64,000 bases of DNA from assembly GCF_014836335.1 (NCBI RefSeq), contig NZ_JACSRA010000019.1:20646-84645 (forward strand). Reading direction: 5' to 3'. Made by a program: the position numbers and the translations under genes. Numbering within the stretch: the first letter of the stretch is position 1; every line of letters starts with the position of its first letter. The notes beneath the pieces are model-generated. The model saw only the letters and a list, made by a program, of their open reading frames with translations. It made no database searches and had not been told where the DNA came from. Below are positions 25,383 through 32,941 of the stretch, in pieces. This stretch comes from Clostridium cibarium (lineage in GTDB: Bacteria > Bacillota > Clostridia > Clostridiales > Clostridiaceae).

Positions 25383-26816
25383 CTACCACTCTTTGTTTTT
25401 ATTATGTATGCAAACTTTTATCTTACCATTCTCTACTCCTAAAACAGTTTGTCCTACCTTTAAATAATTAAGAACACTCTTTATAACATCTTCACTTACC
25501 ATTTCACCAGGACAAGCTATTGGTATTCCTGGTGGATATGGAACTATAGCCTCTTTTAAAACTCTTCCTAAAGCCTCATCAATCTTAACCTCTTCTTTAG
25601 GACAATTAAACACTTCAAAAGGTTCAAATATCTTTTTAGGCGTTATTGATTTGTAATATAAAACTTCACTATTATCTTCTATTAAATTCATATCTAATTT
25701 TGAAATAACTTCATAAAGTTTTATTAAATTTTTTTCAGCCTTTAAAAAGGATAATATTAAAACAACTCCAAGGCTAAAACTCATTTCTCCTTGAATGTTA
25801 TTCTTCCTTAGATAATCTAATAGCTTACTTCCACTATATCCTTTTGGAACTGTCATTACATATCTACTTAAATCTATATCATAACCTTTAGGTAAATCTT
25901 CCTTAGAAATTATTTTAACTTTATTTAAACTATTAATTTTTTCTTTCATCATTTCTGTAAGTGTAATTAAATCATTATAATCATCTTCACCAAAGTTATC
26001 TAAATAATATCTTGCATAATCTAATGATGCCATTATTAAATAAGAAGGTGAAGTAGTCATAAAAGCACTTATATAAAACTCAATATCGCTATCTATATGA
26101 TTTGAAAGTAAGAAAGAACCTCCAGTTAATGCTGGCAAAGTCTTATGAGCACTTACTATAGTAAAATCAGCAAACTTAGCTATATTCATAGGAAGCTTTT
26201 TTGAAATGCCAAAGTGAGCTCCATGAGCTTCATCTACTATTACCTTTAATCCCTTTTCTTTTAAATCTATTAGAACATCCTTTAAATCATAAGTTATTCC
26301 ATAGTAATTAGGATAAGTTAATATTATTCCTTTAGGATTTTTAGCCTTATTTAAAGCTTTATATATATTGCCCTTATCAGGTGGAAGAAATAATCCATAT
26401 TCATTCATTCCACTAGGCTCTATATAGATTACTTTTAATTTTCTAAGTATCAGTCCATTGTAAATGGACCTATGACAGTTCCTCTCCACAAGCACTTCAT
26501 CACCTTCATTAAAAGATGCAAAAATAGCTGCAAGATTTCCTCCTGTTGTACCATTAACTAAAAAGTAAGCTTTTTCTACACCATAAGTTTTTGCTAAAAG
26601 CTCTTGAGATTCCCTTATTACACCTTCAGGGTGATGAAGGTTATCTAAAGGATCAACTTCTGTTATATCTAAATATCCTAAATTATCAGCAAATATCTCT
26701 CCTACTTTATCTCTTCTAAAGCCTTCTCCAGATTTATTTCCTGGCATAGAATATATTATATTTTCTTCTTTATGATAATCTAGTAAAGCTTGTAATAATG
26801 GTAATCTACCCTTCAT
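25383..26816 (-). CDS. PLP-dependent Orn/Lys/Arg decarboxylase-fold enzyme
   Basis: The 477-residue protein belongs to the short Orn/Lys/Arg decarboxylase group. It has an N-terminal HKEENIIYSMPGNKSG motif, a PLP-binding lysine in VSAHKTLPALTGG, the conserved DEAHGAHFG segment and a small C-terminal domain (YPPGIPIACPGE). The substrate could be arginine, lysine or ornithine. It follows the M16 peptidase by 8 bases and is the last gene of the SCIFF run; whether it belongs functionally to that system is unknown. The stop codon region forms part of a weak hairpin. Confidence 0.85.
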   Translation of the reverse strand: MKGRLPLLQALLDYHKEENIIYSMPGNKSGEGFRRDKVGEIFADNLGYLDITEVDPLDNLHHPEGVIRESQELLAKTYGVEKAYFLVNGTTGGNLAAIFASFNEGDEVLVERNCHRSIYNGLILRKLKVIYIEPSGMNEYGLFLPPDKGNIYKALNKAKNPKGIILTYPNYYGITYDLKDVLIDLKEKGLKVIVDEAHGAHFGISKKLPMNIAKFADFTIVSAHKTLPALTGGSFLLSNHIDSDIEFYISAFMTTSPSYLIMASLDYARYYLDNFGEDDYNDLITLTEMMKEKINSLNKVKIISKEDLPKGYDIDLSRYVMTVPKGYSGSKLLDYLRKNNIQGEMSFSLGVVLILSFLKAEKNLIKLYEVISKLDMNLIEDNSEVLYYKSITPKKIFEPFEVFNCPKEEVKIDEALGRVLKEAIVPYPPGIPIACPGEMVSEDVIKSVLNYLKVGQTVLGVENGKIKVCIHNKNKEW

Positions 26817-26824
26817 AATCTACC

Positions 26825-28021
26825 TCAACTTATTATTTCTATAGATGATTTTTCAAGAACCTTTTTAGCTACCTGAAAAATAAAATCACCTTTTATATTT
26901 TCCATACCTTCTAGCATATTATCGTATACCTTATAATCCTTAAACATAGCACTATAAGTAGCTACTTCCTTAGCTAATTGTATACTTTGTTCTTCCTTAA
27001 ATAACTTCTTTATTCTTATTCTCTTAATAAGCTCCTGAATTTCTTTATCACTTAGTATCTTTATATCATTAATAGCTTCTTTAACTATAGATAATGATTT
27101 TTCTATTTTATCTTTCGATGTAGTAAATGTAATCTTATAAAATCTAATATATTTCTCATTGCTAATTCTACTTAAGACATCATAAACTAATCCATTTTTC
27201 GTCCTTAGCCTATCAAAAAGTAATGAATTTATACCTTCTGCAAAATATTCATTAAATATCCTAAAAGCTTTTATTTCCAATTCATTTAAATTAGCTATAG
27301 AAAAATTCATTTGTACTTTGCAACTATTATTATCTCTTTCCTCTTTAAATATCCCTGACTTTGGCTCTTCTAGAGATTCTAAAGCTGTATTTACCTCTTC
27401 TCCTACCCAGCTCTCAAAACATTCCTTAATTATGTCCTTAACATCATTAAATTCCAATGCTGTAACTACTGCTATAGAAGTATTTTTAGGAGAATAAAAT
27501 TTATTGTAAAAATTTCTTATATCCTTAAGTGTAATATTATTTAAGCTTTCTCTAGTTCCTATTATAGGGTACTTCAATCTATTACTTTCATAAGAATTAT
27601 AAAGGAGCCTGTCCTCACAATATTGGTCAAGCTCCTCATCCCATTCATTTAACTCTTCTATTATTACATCCATTTCTTCCTTGAAGCCTTCCTTTGGGAA
27701 GGTTGCATTTATTAAAAGATCAGAAAACAACTGAGTTCCTTTATAAAAATCCTCTCCCAAAAGAGTTCCATAATAAATAACATAAGGATAGTTTGTCATT
27801 GCATTATAAAATCCAAAAAGCTTACTAAACTCTTCATTTATCATAGCTTCACTTCTCATTTTAGTGCCCTTGTAAATCATATGCTCTGTTGCATGTGCTA
27901 ATCCAAGCAGCTTACCATCTTGACTAGCTCCTGCTTCAAGGCCTATAGAAATTGATGTAAGTTCTGAAGTTCCCTTAATATATATTAGCTTAATACCATT
28001 TTCTAATATATATTCTTTCAT
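26825..28021 (-). CDS. M16-family zinc metallopeptidase next to the SCIFF genes
   Basis: The inverted zinc motif HATEH (His43, Glu46, His47) opens an insulinase-type N-domain. The acidic stretch EELNEWDEELDQYCEDRLLYN probably supplies the third ligand. A second, catalytically inactive M16 half follows (about 200-398). It has no signal peptide, so it is cytoplasmic. It begins one base after scfB ends, so translation is almost certainly coupled. M16 peptidases clip leader peptides in several RiPP pathways (AlbE/F, PqqF/G), so processing of modified SCIFF is the natural hypothesis; this is inference. Confidence 0.87.
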   Translation of the reverse strand: MKEYILENGIKLIYIKGTSELTSISIGLEAGASQDGKLLGLAHATEHMIYKGTKMRSEAMINEEFSKLFGFYNAMTNYPYVIYYGTLLGEDFYKGTQLFSDLLINATFPKEGFKEEMDVIIEELNEWDEELDQYCEDRLLYNSYESNRLKYPIIGTRESLNNITLKDIRNFYNKFYSPKNTSIAVVTALEFNDVKDIIKECFESWVGEEVNTALESLEEPKSGIFKEERDNNSCKVQMNFSIANLNELEIKAFRIFNEYFAEGINSLLFDRLRTKNGLVYDVLSRISNEKYIRFYKITFTTSKDKIEKSLSIVKEAINDIKILSDKEIQELIKRIRIKKLFKEEQSIQLAKEVATYSAMFKDYKVYDNMLEGMENIKGDFIFQVAKKVLEKSSIEIIS

Positions 28022-28022
28022 A

Positions 28023-29393
28023 TTATTCTTCTCCTAGAGCTTCTGCCTTAAGAGCAATTGCACATTCAATTCTCTTCTTTTGCATCTTACATCCAATTTC
28101 ATATGGTTCATTCATATCACCATTGAAAGCTACATTATTAGCTTGACATCCACCACTACAGTAGAATCTTGCCCAACACTTCTTACACTTAGGTTTGTTA
28201 TATATGTGAGCCTTTTTAAAGCTCTTAGAAAGTTCTGAATTAAATGTATCTTCATATATATCCCCAAGTTTAAATTCTTCTCTACCAACAAATTGATGAC
28301 AAGGATAAACTTCACCTTGAGGAGTAATAGCTACATATTCAAATCCAGCTCCACAACCTGATATTCTCTTATAAACACATGGTCCACCTTGAAGATCTAT
28401 ATTAAAGTGATAGAAGTTAAATTCATCTTTTCCTTCTTTTCTTCTCTTTCTCATATCTTCATAAAGCTTGTCATAGTTTTCAAAAATAGTAGGAAGATCT
28501 TCTTCTCTTAAAGAAAGTGTATGCTTGTCTTCAAGAACAACTGGTTCTATTGATATTTCTCTAAAACCTTCATTAAGCATAGAAACTACATCTTCATAGA
28601 AATCTGTGTTAGCTCTAGTGAAAGTTCCTCTTACATAATATGTCTTACCTTTAGTTCTCTTTGAAATCATCTTCTTAATATTTGGAAGTATATCATTATA
28701 AGAACCGCTTCCATCTGCTTTTATTCTTACATTATCATTTACTTCTTTTCTTCCATCTAAAGAAAGGATTATATTACCCATTTCCTTATCCATAAAGTCC
28801 ATCATTTCATCAGTAAGAAGTGTAGCATTTGTAGTCATGGTAAATCTAACATTTTTACCCCACTTCTTTTCATTATCTCTTGCATACTTTATTACGTCCT
28901 TAAGAGTGTCCATGATCATAGTTGGTTCTCCACCAAATAGATCTATTTCAATATTTTTTCTAGGACCACTTCTCTTAATAACGTAGTCTATAGCCTTTTT
29001 AGCTGTTTCTAGGCTCATAACTCCTTTGTGTCCATGATATTCACCTTCATCAGCAAAACAATATTTACATCTTAAGTTACAACCATGTATTACATTTAAG
29101 CAAATAGCTTTAATATAATCTCTATCATCCATTGAACTATGAGCTATTTCCTCATATTGATCCTTAGAATAAATAACTCCATCTTCAGCTAATTCTTGAA
29201 TTTCATCATAAGCTTCAGAAATGTCTTCTTCTTTATATTTATCCTTAAGAGCATGTAAAATCTCTATTTTAGTTTTTATTCCTTGATCCTCTAATATATC
29301 ATAAACAAGTTCGTCAACTATATGAACTGCTCCAGAGTTTACATCTAGAACATAATAGTTTCCTCCTTGCTTAAACTTATGTATTCGTGCCAT
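28023..29393 (-). CDS. scfB: SCIFF thioether maturase, radical SAM/SPASM enzyme
   Basis: Residues about 1-80 form a PqqD-like RiPP recognition element. The radical SAM cluster motif is C105-x3-C109-x2-C112 in HGCNLRCKYCFADEGEYHG. The C-terminal SPASM region supplies many further Cys residues (CGAGFEY, YPCHQF, CKKCWARFYCSGGC, IGCKMQKKRIEC) for two auxiliary 4Fe-4S clusters. The 456-residue length is that of known SCIFF maturases, which form Cys-to-Thr/Ser-side thioether (sactionine/ranthipeptide) links in the SCIFF peptide. It lies directly downstream of the precursor gene, with a hairpin between them. Confidence 0.95.
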   Translation of the reverse strand: MARIHKFKQGGNYYVLDVNSGAVHIVDELVYDILEDQGIKTKIEILHALKDKYKEEDISEAYDEIQELAEDGVIYSKDQYEEIAHSSMDDRDYIKAICLNVIHGCNLRCKYCFADEGEYHGHKGVMSLETAKKAIDYVIKRSGPRKNIEIDLFGGEPTMIMDTLKDVIKYARDNEKKWGKNVRFTMTTNATLLTDEMMDFMDKEMGNIILSLDGRKEVNDNVRIKADGSGSYNDILPNIKKMISKRTKGKTYYVRGTFTRANTDFYEDVVSMLNEGFREISIEPVVLEDKHTLSLREEDLPTIFENYDKLYEDMRKRRKEGKDEFNFYHFNIDLQGGPCVYKRISGCGAGFEYVAITPQGEVYPCHQFVGREEFKLGDIYEDTFNSELSKSFKKAHIYNKPKCKKCWARFYCSGGCQANNVAFNGDMNEPYEIGCKMQKKRIECAIALKAEALGEE

Positions 29394-29436
29394 ATCTCTG
29401 CTACCTCCAAATGGTTAAAAATTGAAACATAGATTT

Positions 29437-29465
29437 AAATCTCGTGACTTAATGTCACGAGATTT
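29437..29465 (-). terminator. Intra-operon hairpin between scfA and scfB
   Basis: A perfect 12-bp stem (AAATCTCGTGAC with its complement) has a 5-base loop and only a weak T-tract on the minus strand. It would let part of transcription stop after scfA and so make more precursor than maturase. Confidence 0.75.
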
Positions 29466-29475
29466 TTTCAATGTC

Positions 29476-29613
29476 TTAGTTTTCGCACTCTAAGTTTGCT
29501 ACTGTACAAGAAGTTTTGCAAGCTGATTGACATGAATTAGCGCATTCTTTACAACCTGGCTTACATAAGCTGTTCTTTATGTTAGTTTTGTTAACAGTTT
29601 TAATGTGTCTCAT
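29476..29613 (-). CDS. scfA: SCIFF ribosomally made peptide precursor
   Basis: This 45-residue open reading frame is too short for usual gene calling. It starts MRHIKTVNKTN and ends with the SCIFF hallmark: evenly spaced Cys at 17, 21, 24, 28, 32, 36 and 43, the phrase SACKTSCTVAN and a terminal CEN. Seven Cys are present rather than the six of the family name, counting the one in LCKPGC. A GGAAGGTGG ribosome binding site lies 9 bases before the ATG. The product is modified by scfB. SCIFF is nearly universal in Clostridia but its role is not settled. Confidence 0.95.
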   Translation of the reverse strand: MRHIKTVNKTNIKNSLCKPGCKECANSCQSACKTSCTVANLECEN

Positions 29614-29645
29614 TTGCTCTAACCACCTTCCTATATTTCGTTGAT

Positions 29646-29674
29646 ATTATACCATATGTGGTATATACATGAAA
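29646..29674 (-). promoter_or_regulatory. scfA promoter with a palindrome in the spacer
   Basis: The minus strand has TTTCAT (29669-29674), exactly 17 bases, then TATAAT (29646-29651), about 35 bases before the scfA start. The symmetric site ATACCA-TATG-TGGTAT (29649-29664) lies between and overlaps the two elements, an ideal place for a repressor. Confidence 0.65.
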
Positions 29675-29786
29675 CATTAATTTAAAAATTTGTTAAAATA
29701 GGATGAAAATATTCCAATTATCTTCCAGTATTTGTACAATAAAAACTTATTCTTCTAATATAATTGTATTATTTAACAGCTTGTAT

Positions 29787-30098
29787 TTATTCCTGAATAT
29801 TTTCAATTAAATTTATAAAATCTTCATTATTCTTTTTTTCTAAATATATATTAATTAAAAGATCCATAGGCATTTTATTATATCCCTTAGTTCCATTAAT
29901 TAAAATGCTACCTAAGCTATCTAGAAATTCTTCTTTGCTTTTATCTAATTTTTTAATTAATTGATTTCCTTCAAATTCAACTAATTCCTCTATAAGTTTT
30001 TCCTTAAGATTCTCAGTAAAATTTTCAACTTGAACTTTTTCTTCCTCATTTAAACCTGAGGTATCGTTATGTAAAAATTTCATAATATCCATTGTCAT
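29787..30098 (-). CDS. Small helical protein of unknown function (103 aa)
   Basis: I do not recognise a family. The sequence is acidic and highly helical (NEEEKVQVENFTENLKEKLI and related stretches), with no membrane segment and no Cys. The ATG at 30098 follows AAAGGA. It begins 19 bases after alaX ends, so the two are probably co-transcribed. Confidence 0.7.
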   Translation of the reverse strand: MTMDIMKFLHNDTSGLNEEEKVQVENFTENLKEKLIEELVEFEGNQLIKKLDKSKEEFLDSLGSILINGTKGYNKMPMDLLINIYLEKKNNEDFINLIENIQE

Positions 30099-30116
30099 AG
30101 AAATTCCTTTCTTAGC

Positions 30117-31319
30117 CTAAAGAAGCTCCTTCACTTTTCTTAATGCGTAATCCATAGCATTGTCAAGATTTCCTATATTCTTTCCGCCGCCTTGAGCTAA
30201 AGTTTTACTTCCTCCGCCTCTTCCATCTATTAATGAAATAGCATCTTTTAATAAACTTCCAACATTAACTGTTTGAAGATTTTTAGATGCACTAAATAAA
30301 AGATTAGCACTATCACTATTTTTTGTAGCAAATAGAACAACAACACTATCATTAGCTACAAGCTTTTCAGCAAGTTTGTTTAAATACTTCATATCTTCAT
30401 TACTGTAAATCTTTTTAATGACAGATACATCTCCATACTTCTCCCCATCATTGATAAGTTCTTTGACCTCAAATTCTGATAATGAAGCCTTTATCTTTTT
30501 ATTTTCTTCTCTTGCCTCGCTTAAACTATTTTTTAAGGCATTTAAACTCTTTACAGCTTCATCTGCCCCTGTACTTAGGATTTTAGAAAGTTCATCTAAT
30601 ATAGCATCTCTATCTAATAATTCATGAACTGCTCTTTTCCCTGCCAAAAAGTAAATTCTAGTATTTCCTTTATGTTTTTCACAACCCTTTATCTTAATCA
30701 TTTGAAGTTCCAATGTATTGTTAGGATGAACTCCACAACAAGCATTAATATCTAAATCTTGTATTTTTACAACTCTTATAGTTTCATCGTTAGTTGCTAA
30801 ATCTCTTCTAAGCCCCATGGATTTTGCTTCTTTTCTACTTGTCATCATAAAAGTAACTTCATGTTTTTCACCTATTACTTCATTAGCTACTCTTTCTGCT
30901 TTTCTTATTTGCTCTTCTTCCATAAAACCAACTATATCAACATAACTTATATCTTTTCCTAAATGAATACCTGCTGTATTAGCATTAAAAATGCTAAAAA
31001 AACATCCTGATAATACATGTTGACCTAGATGTTGTTGCATTCCATCTAATCTTTTTTCCCAATCAATAGAACAAGAAACACTTGTATTATCTAGTTTTTT
31101 ATCAATAAGATGATAAATCTTATCTCCTTCTTCTATAACATCTAATACATGAGCATCTTCAATAGTTCCTGTATCAGCAGCTTGACCACCACCACCTGGG
31201 AAAAATGCTGTTTTATCTAAAAGAACTAAAAATTTATCATCTTTTTCTTTTACTTCTATAATATTTGCCCTAAACTCCTGTATATATTGGTCTTCATAAA
31301 ATAATTTTTCTGTACTCAC
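30117..31319 (-). CDS. alaX: Alanyl-tRNA editing protein AlaX (long form with DHHA1 domain)
   Basis: The zinc-binding editing motifs HLGQH (in QQHLGQHVLSGCFFS) and NACCGVHPNN are those of free-standing AlaX, which hydrolyses Ser- or Gly-mischarged tRNA-Ala. A coiled linker and a C-terminal DHHA1 domain ending in GRGGGSKTLAQGGG make this the long type (400 residues). The start is a GTG after AGAGG. It lies between the MocR gene and the small helical protein. A TATAAT-like box in the 48-base gap upstream may give it its own promoter. Confidence 0.93.
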   Translation of the reverse strand: MSTEKLFYEDQYIQEFRANIIEVKEKDDKFLVLLDKTAFFPGGGGQAADTGTIEDAHVLDVIEEGDKIYHLIDKKLDNTSVSCSIDWEKRLDGMQQHLGQHVLSGCFFSIFNANTAGIHLGKDISYVDIVGFMEEEQIRKAERVANEVIGEKHEVTFMMTSRKEAKSMGLRRDLATNDETIRVVKIQDLDINACCGVHPNNTLELQMIKIKGCEKHKGNTRIYFLAGKRAVHELLDRDAILDELSKILSTGADEAVKSLNALKNSLSEAREENKKIKASLSEFEVKELINDGEKYGDVSVIKKIYSNEDMKYLNKLAEKLVANDSVVVLFATKNSDSANLLFSASKNLQTVNVGSLLKDAISLIDGRGGGSKTLAQGGGKNIGNLDNAMDYALRKVKELL

Positions 31320-31367
31320 CTTTATACCTCTTTTCCTTTACTTCTATTATTATATTATATACCATAT

Positions 31368-32813
31368 TTAACTTAATTCTCTTATTCCTTCACCAATAAT
31401 CTTAATACCTTTTACTATATCCTCATCTTTTACCCTACCAAAACCTATTCTTAGAGAATCTTTCCCCTGACCATTTTCAAAGAAAATATCCCCTGACATA
31501 AATATTACACCTCTTTTATAACATATATCTAAAAGTTTACGGGCATCTAATGAATTCTTTAACTTAATAAATACATGAAGCCCACCTTCTCCAGTAACAT
31601 AATCATAATCTATATATTTTTCAATACTCTCCATTACAAGGTTATACTTATCCTTATAAAACTTTCTTACATTTCTAAGGTATCTATTAAATGCTCCACT
31701 TTTCAAATAATAATAAAATGCACTTTGATCTAAAAATGATGAATGAATTGTCCTACCTCTTTTAACACTTTCCAAAGTGTCAATTAAATTTAAATCTCCA
31801 AGAATCCACCCTATTCTAAGTCCCGGGAAAAGAATCTTTGAAAGACTACCTATATAAATAACTCCATTTCCCTCTCCCCCTAGGGCTGCTAAAGGTTTGG
31901 CTGGAGAACTGGAATATAATAATTCTTCATTAAACCCATCTTCTATTATTGGCACTTTATATTCTCTGCATAATCTCATTAATTCCTTACGCCTTTCACC
32001 CTTTGTAACAATTCCTGTCGGATTGTTATAGCTTGGAATAAAATATCCAAAGCTTGGTGAATATTTTTTAATAGCTTCTTCTAATTCTTTTAATTTTATA
32101 CCATCCTTATCCATAGGAATTTGTACTATCTTTAACTTATGTGATTTCATAATTTTAAGAGCCGTATTATGAGTTGGCTCTTCACAAAGAATTACATCAC
32201 CTTCTTTAGTTAGTGATGACAATATTATATCAAAAGCTTCTGTAAAGCCATTAGTTATTAAAATATCTTTATTATACGTACTTACGCCCTTACTTTCCAT
32301 ATAGTGAGTAAAATAATCTATAAGGGGCTTATATCCTTTAGCATATCCATAATTTAATAGATTTTCTTGTTCAAAATTCCATGCATCCAAAAGTGCCCTC
32401 TTAAAATCATCCACATTAAATAAATCTTCTTCCGGTGCTATTGACTTAAAAGAAATCATTCCTTTTTCATAACTTAATTCACTTTTAATAATATCTAAGT
32501 TTCTTAATGTATTTCCATAAAAATTTACTTTTTTGTTCCAATCTATATCATAGTCAAAACTTTCTTTATGTCCATCTATAGATACAAAAGTTCCCTTACC
32601 TCTTTTGGTGGTTATTACAGCTCTACCTTCAAGTTCTTCATAGGCAGCAATCACTGAGTTTCTGCTAACATTTAGAAATTTACTTGCTTCTCTTGTAGAA
32701 GGAAGTTTGCTACCTTTAGTAAGCTCTCCCTTTCTTATCCCCTCCAATATATGCCTCTCAAGTTGTGTATATATAGGTTCATTTTTATTTAATTCTAAAG
32801 TTGAAAAAATCAT
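31368..32813 (-). CDS. MocR/PdxR-type GntR regulator with aminotransferase domain
   Basis: The N-terminal GntR winged helix (residues about 10-75, PIYTQLERHILEGIRKGEL, LPSTREASKFLNVSRNSV) is joined by a linker to a full class I aminotransferase fold (about 110-475) with the PLP lysine in YIGSLSKILFPGLRIGW. MocR proteins sense amino acids or PLP. PdxR controls vitamin B6 synthesis genes, but none are adjacent here, so the target is open. It is 481 residues, normal for the family. Confidence 0.92.
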   Translation of the reverse strand: MIFSTLELNKNEPIYTQLERHILEGIRKGELTKGSKLPSTREASKFLNVSRNSVIAAYEELEGRAVITTKRGKGTFVSIDGHKESFDYDIDWNKKVNFYGNTLRNLDIIKSELSYEKGMISFKSIAPEEDLFNVDDFKRALLDAWNFEQENLLNYGYAKGYKPLIDYFTHYMESKGVSTYNKDILITNGFTEAFDIILSSLTKEGDVILCEEPTHNTALKIMKSHKLKIVQIPMDKDGIKLKELEEAIKKYSPSFGYFIPSYNNPTGIVTKGERRKELMRLCREYKVPIIEDGFNEELLYSSSPAKPLAALGGEGNGVIYIGSLSKILFPGLRIGWILGDLNLIDTLESVKRGRTIHSSFLDQSAFYYYLKSGAFNRYLRNVRKFYKDKYNLVMESIEKYIDYDYVTGEGGLHVFIKLKNSLDARKLLDICYKRGVIFMSGDIFFENGQGKDSLRIGFGRVKDEDIVKGIKIIGEGIRELS

Positions 32814-32901
32814 CTTCTCACCTCAATTTAACTTCAAGTACCATTATACCAAGCAGATACTATATTTTTCAAACATATGCAATTAGATTAATAACAAAAA
32901 T

Positions 32902-32935
32902 AAACTGTGGCTAGTTTCTTAATATGCCACAGTTT
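32902..32935 (-). terminator. Terminator of the P-loop NTPase gene
   Basis: The 10-bp stem AAACTGTGGC/GCCACAGTTT has a 14-base loop and a T-rich tail on the minus strand. Confidence 0.8.
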
Positions 32936-32941
32936 AAAAAA

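Noticed and set aside
28130..28315. Second minus-strand frame overlapping the scfB end.
   Set aside because: Out-of-frame shadow of the SPASM region of scfB.
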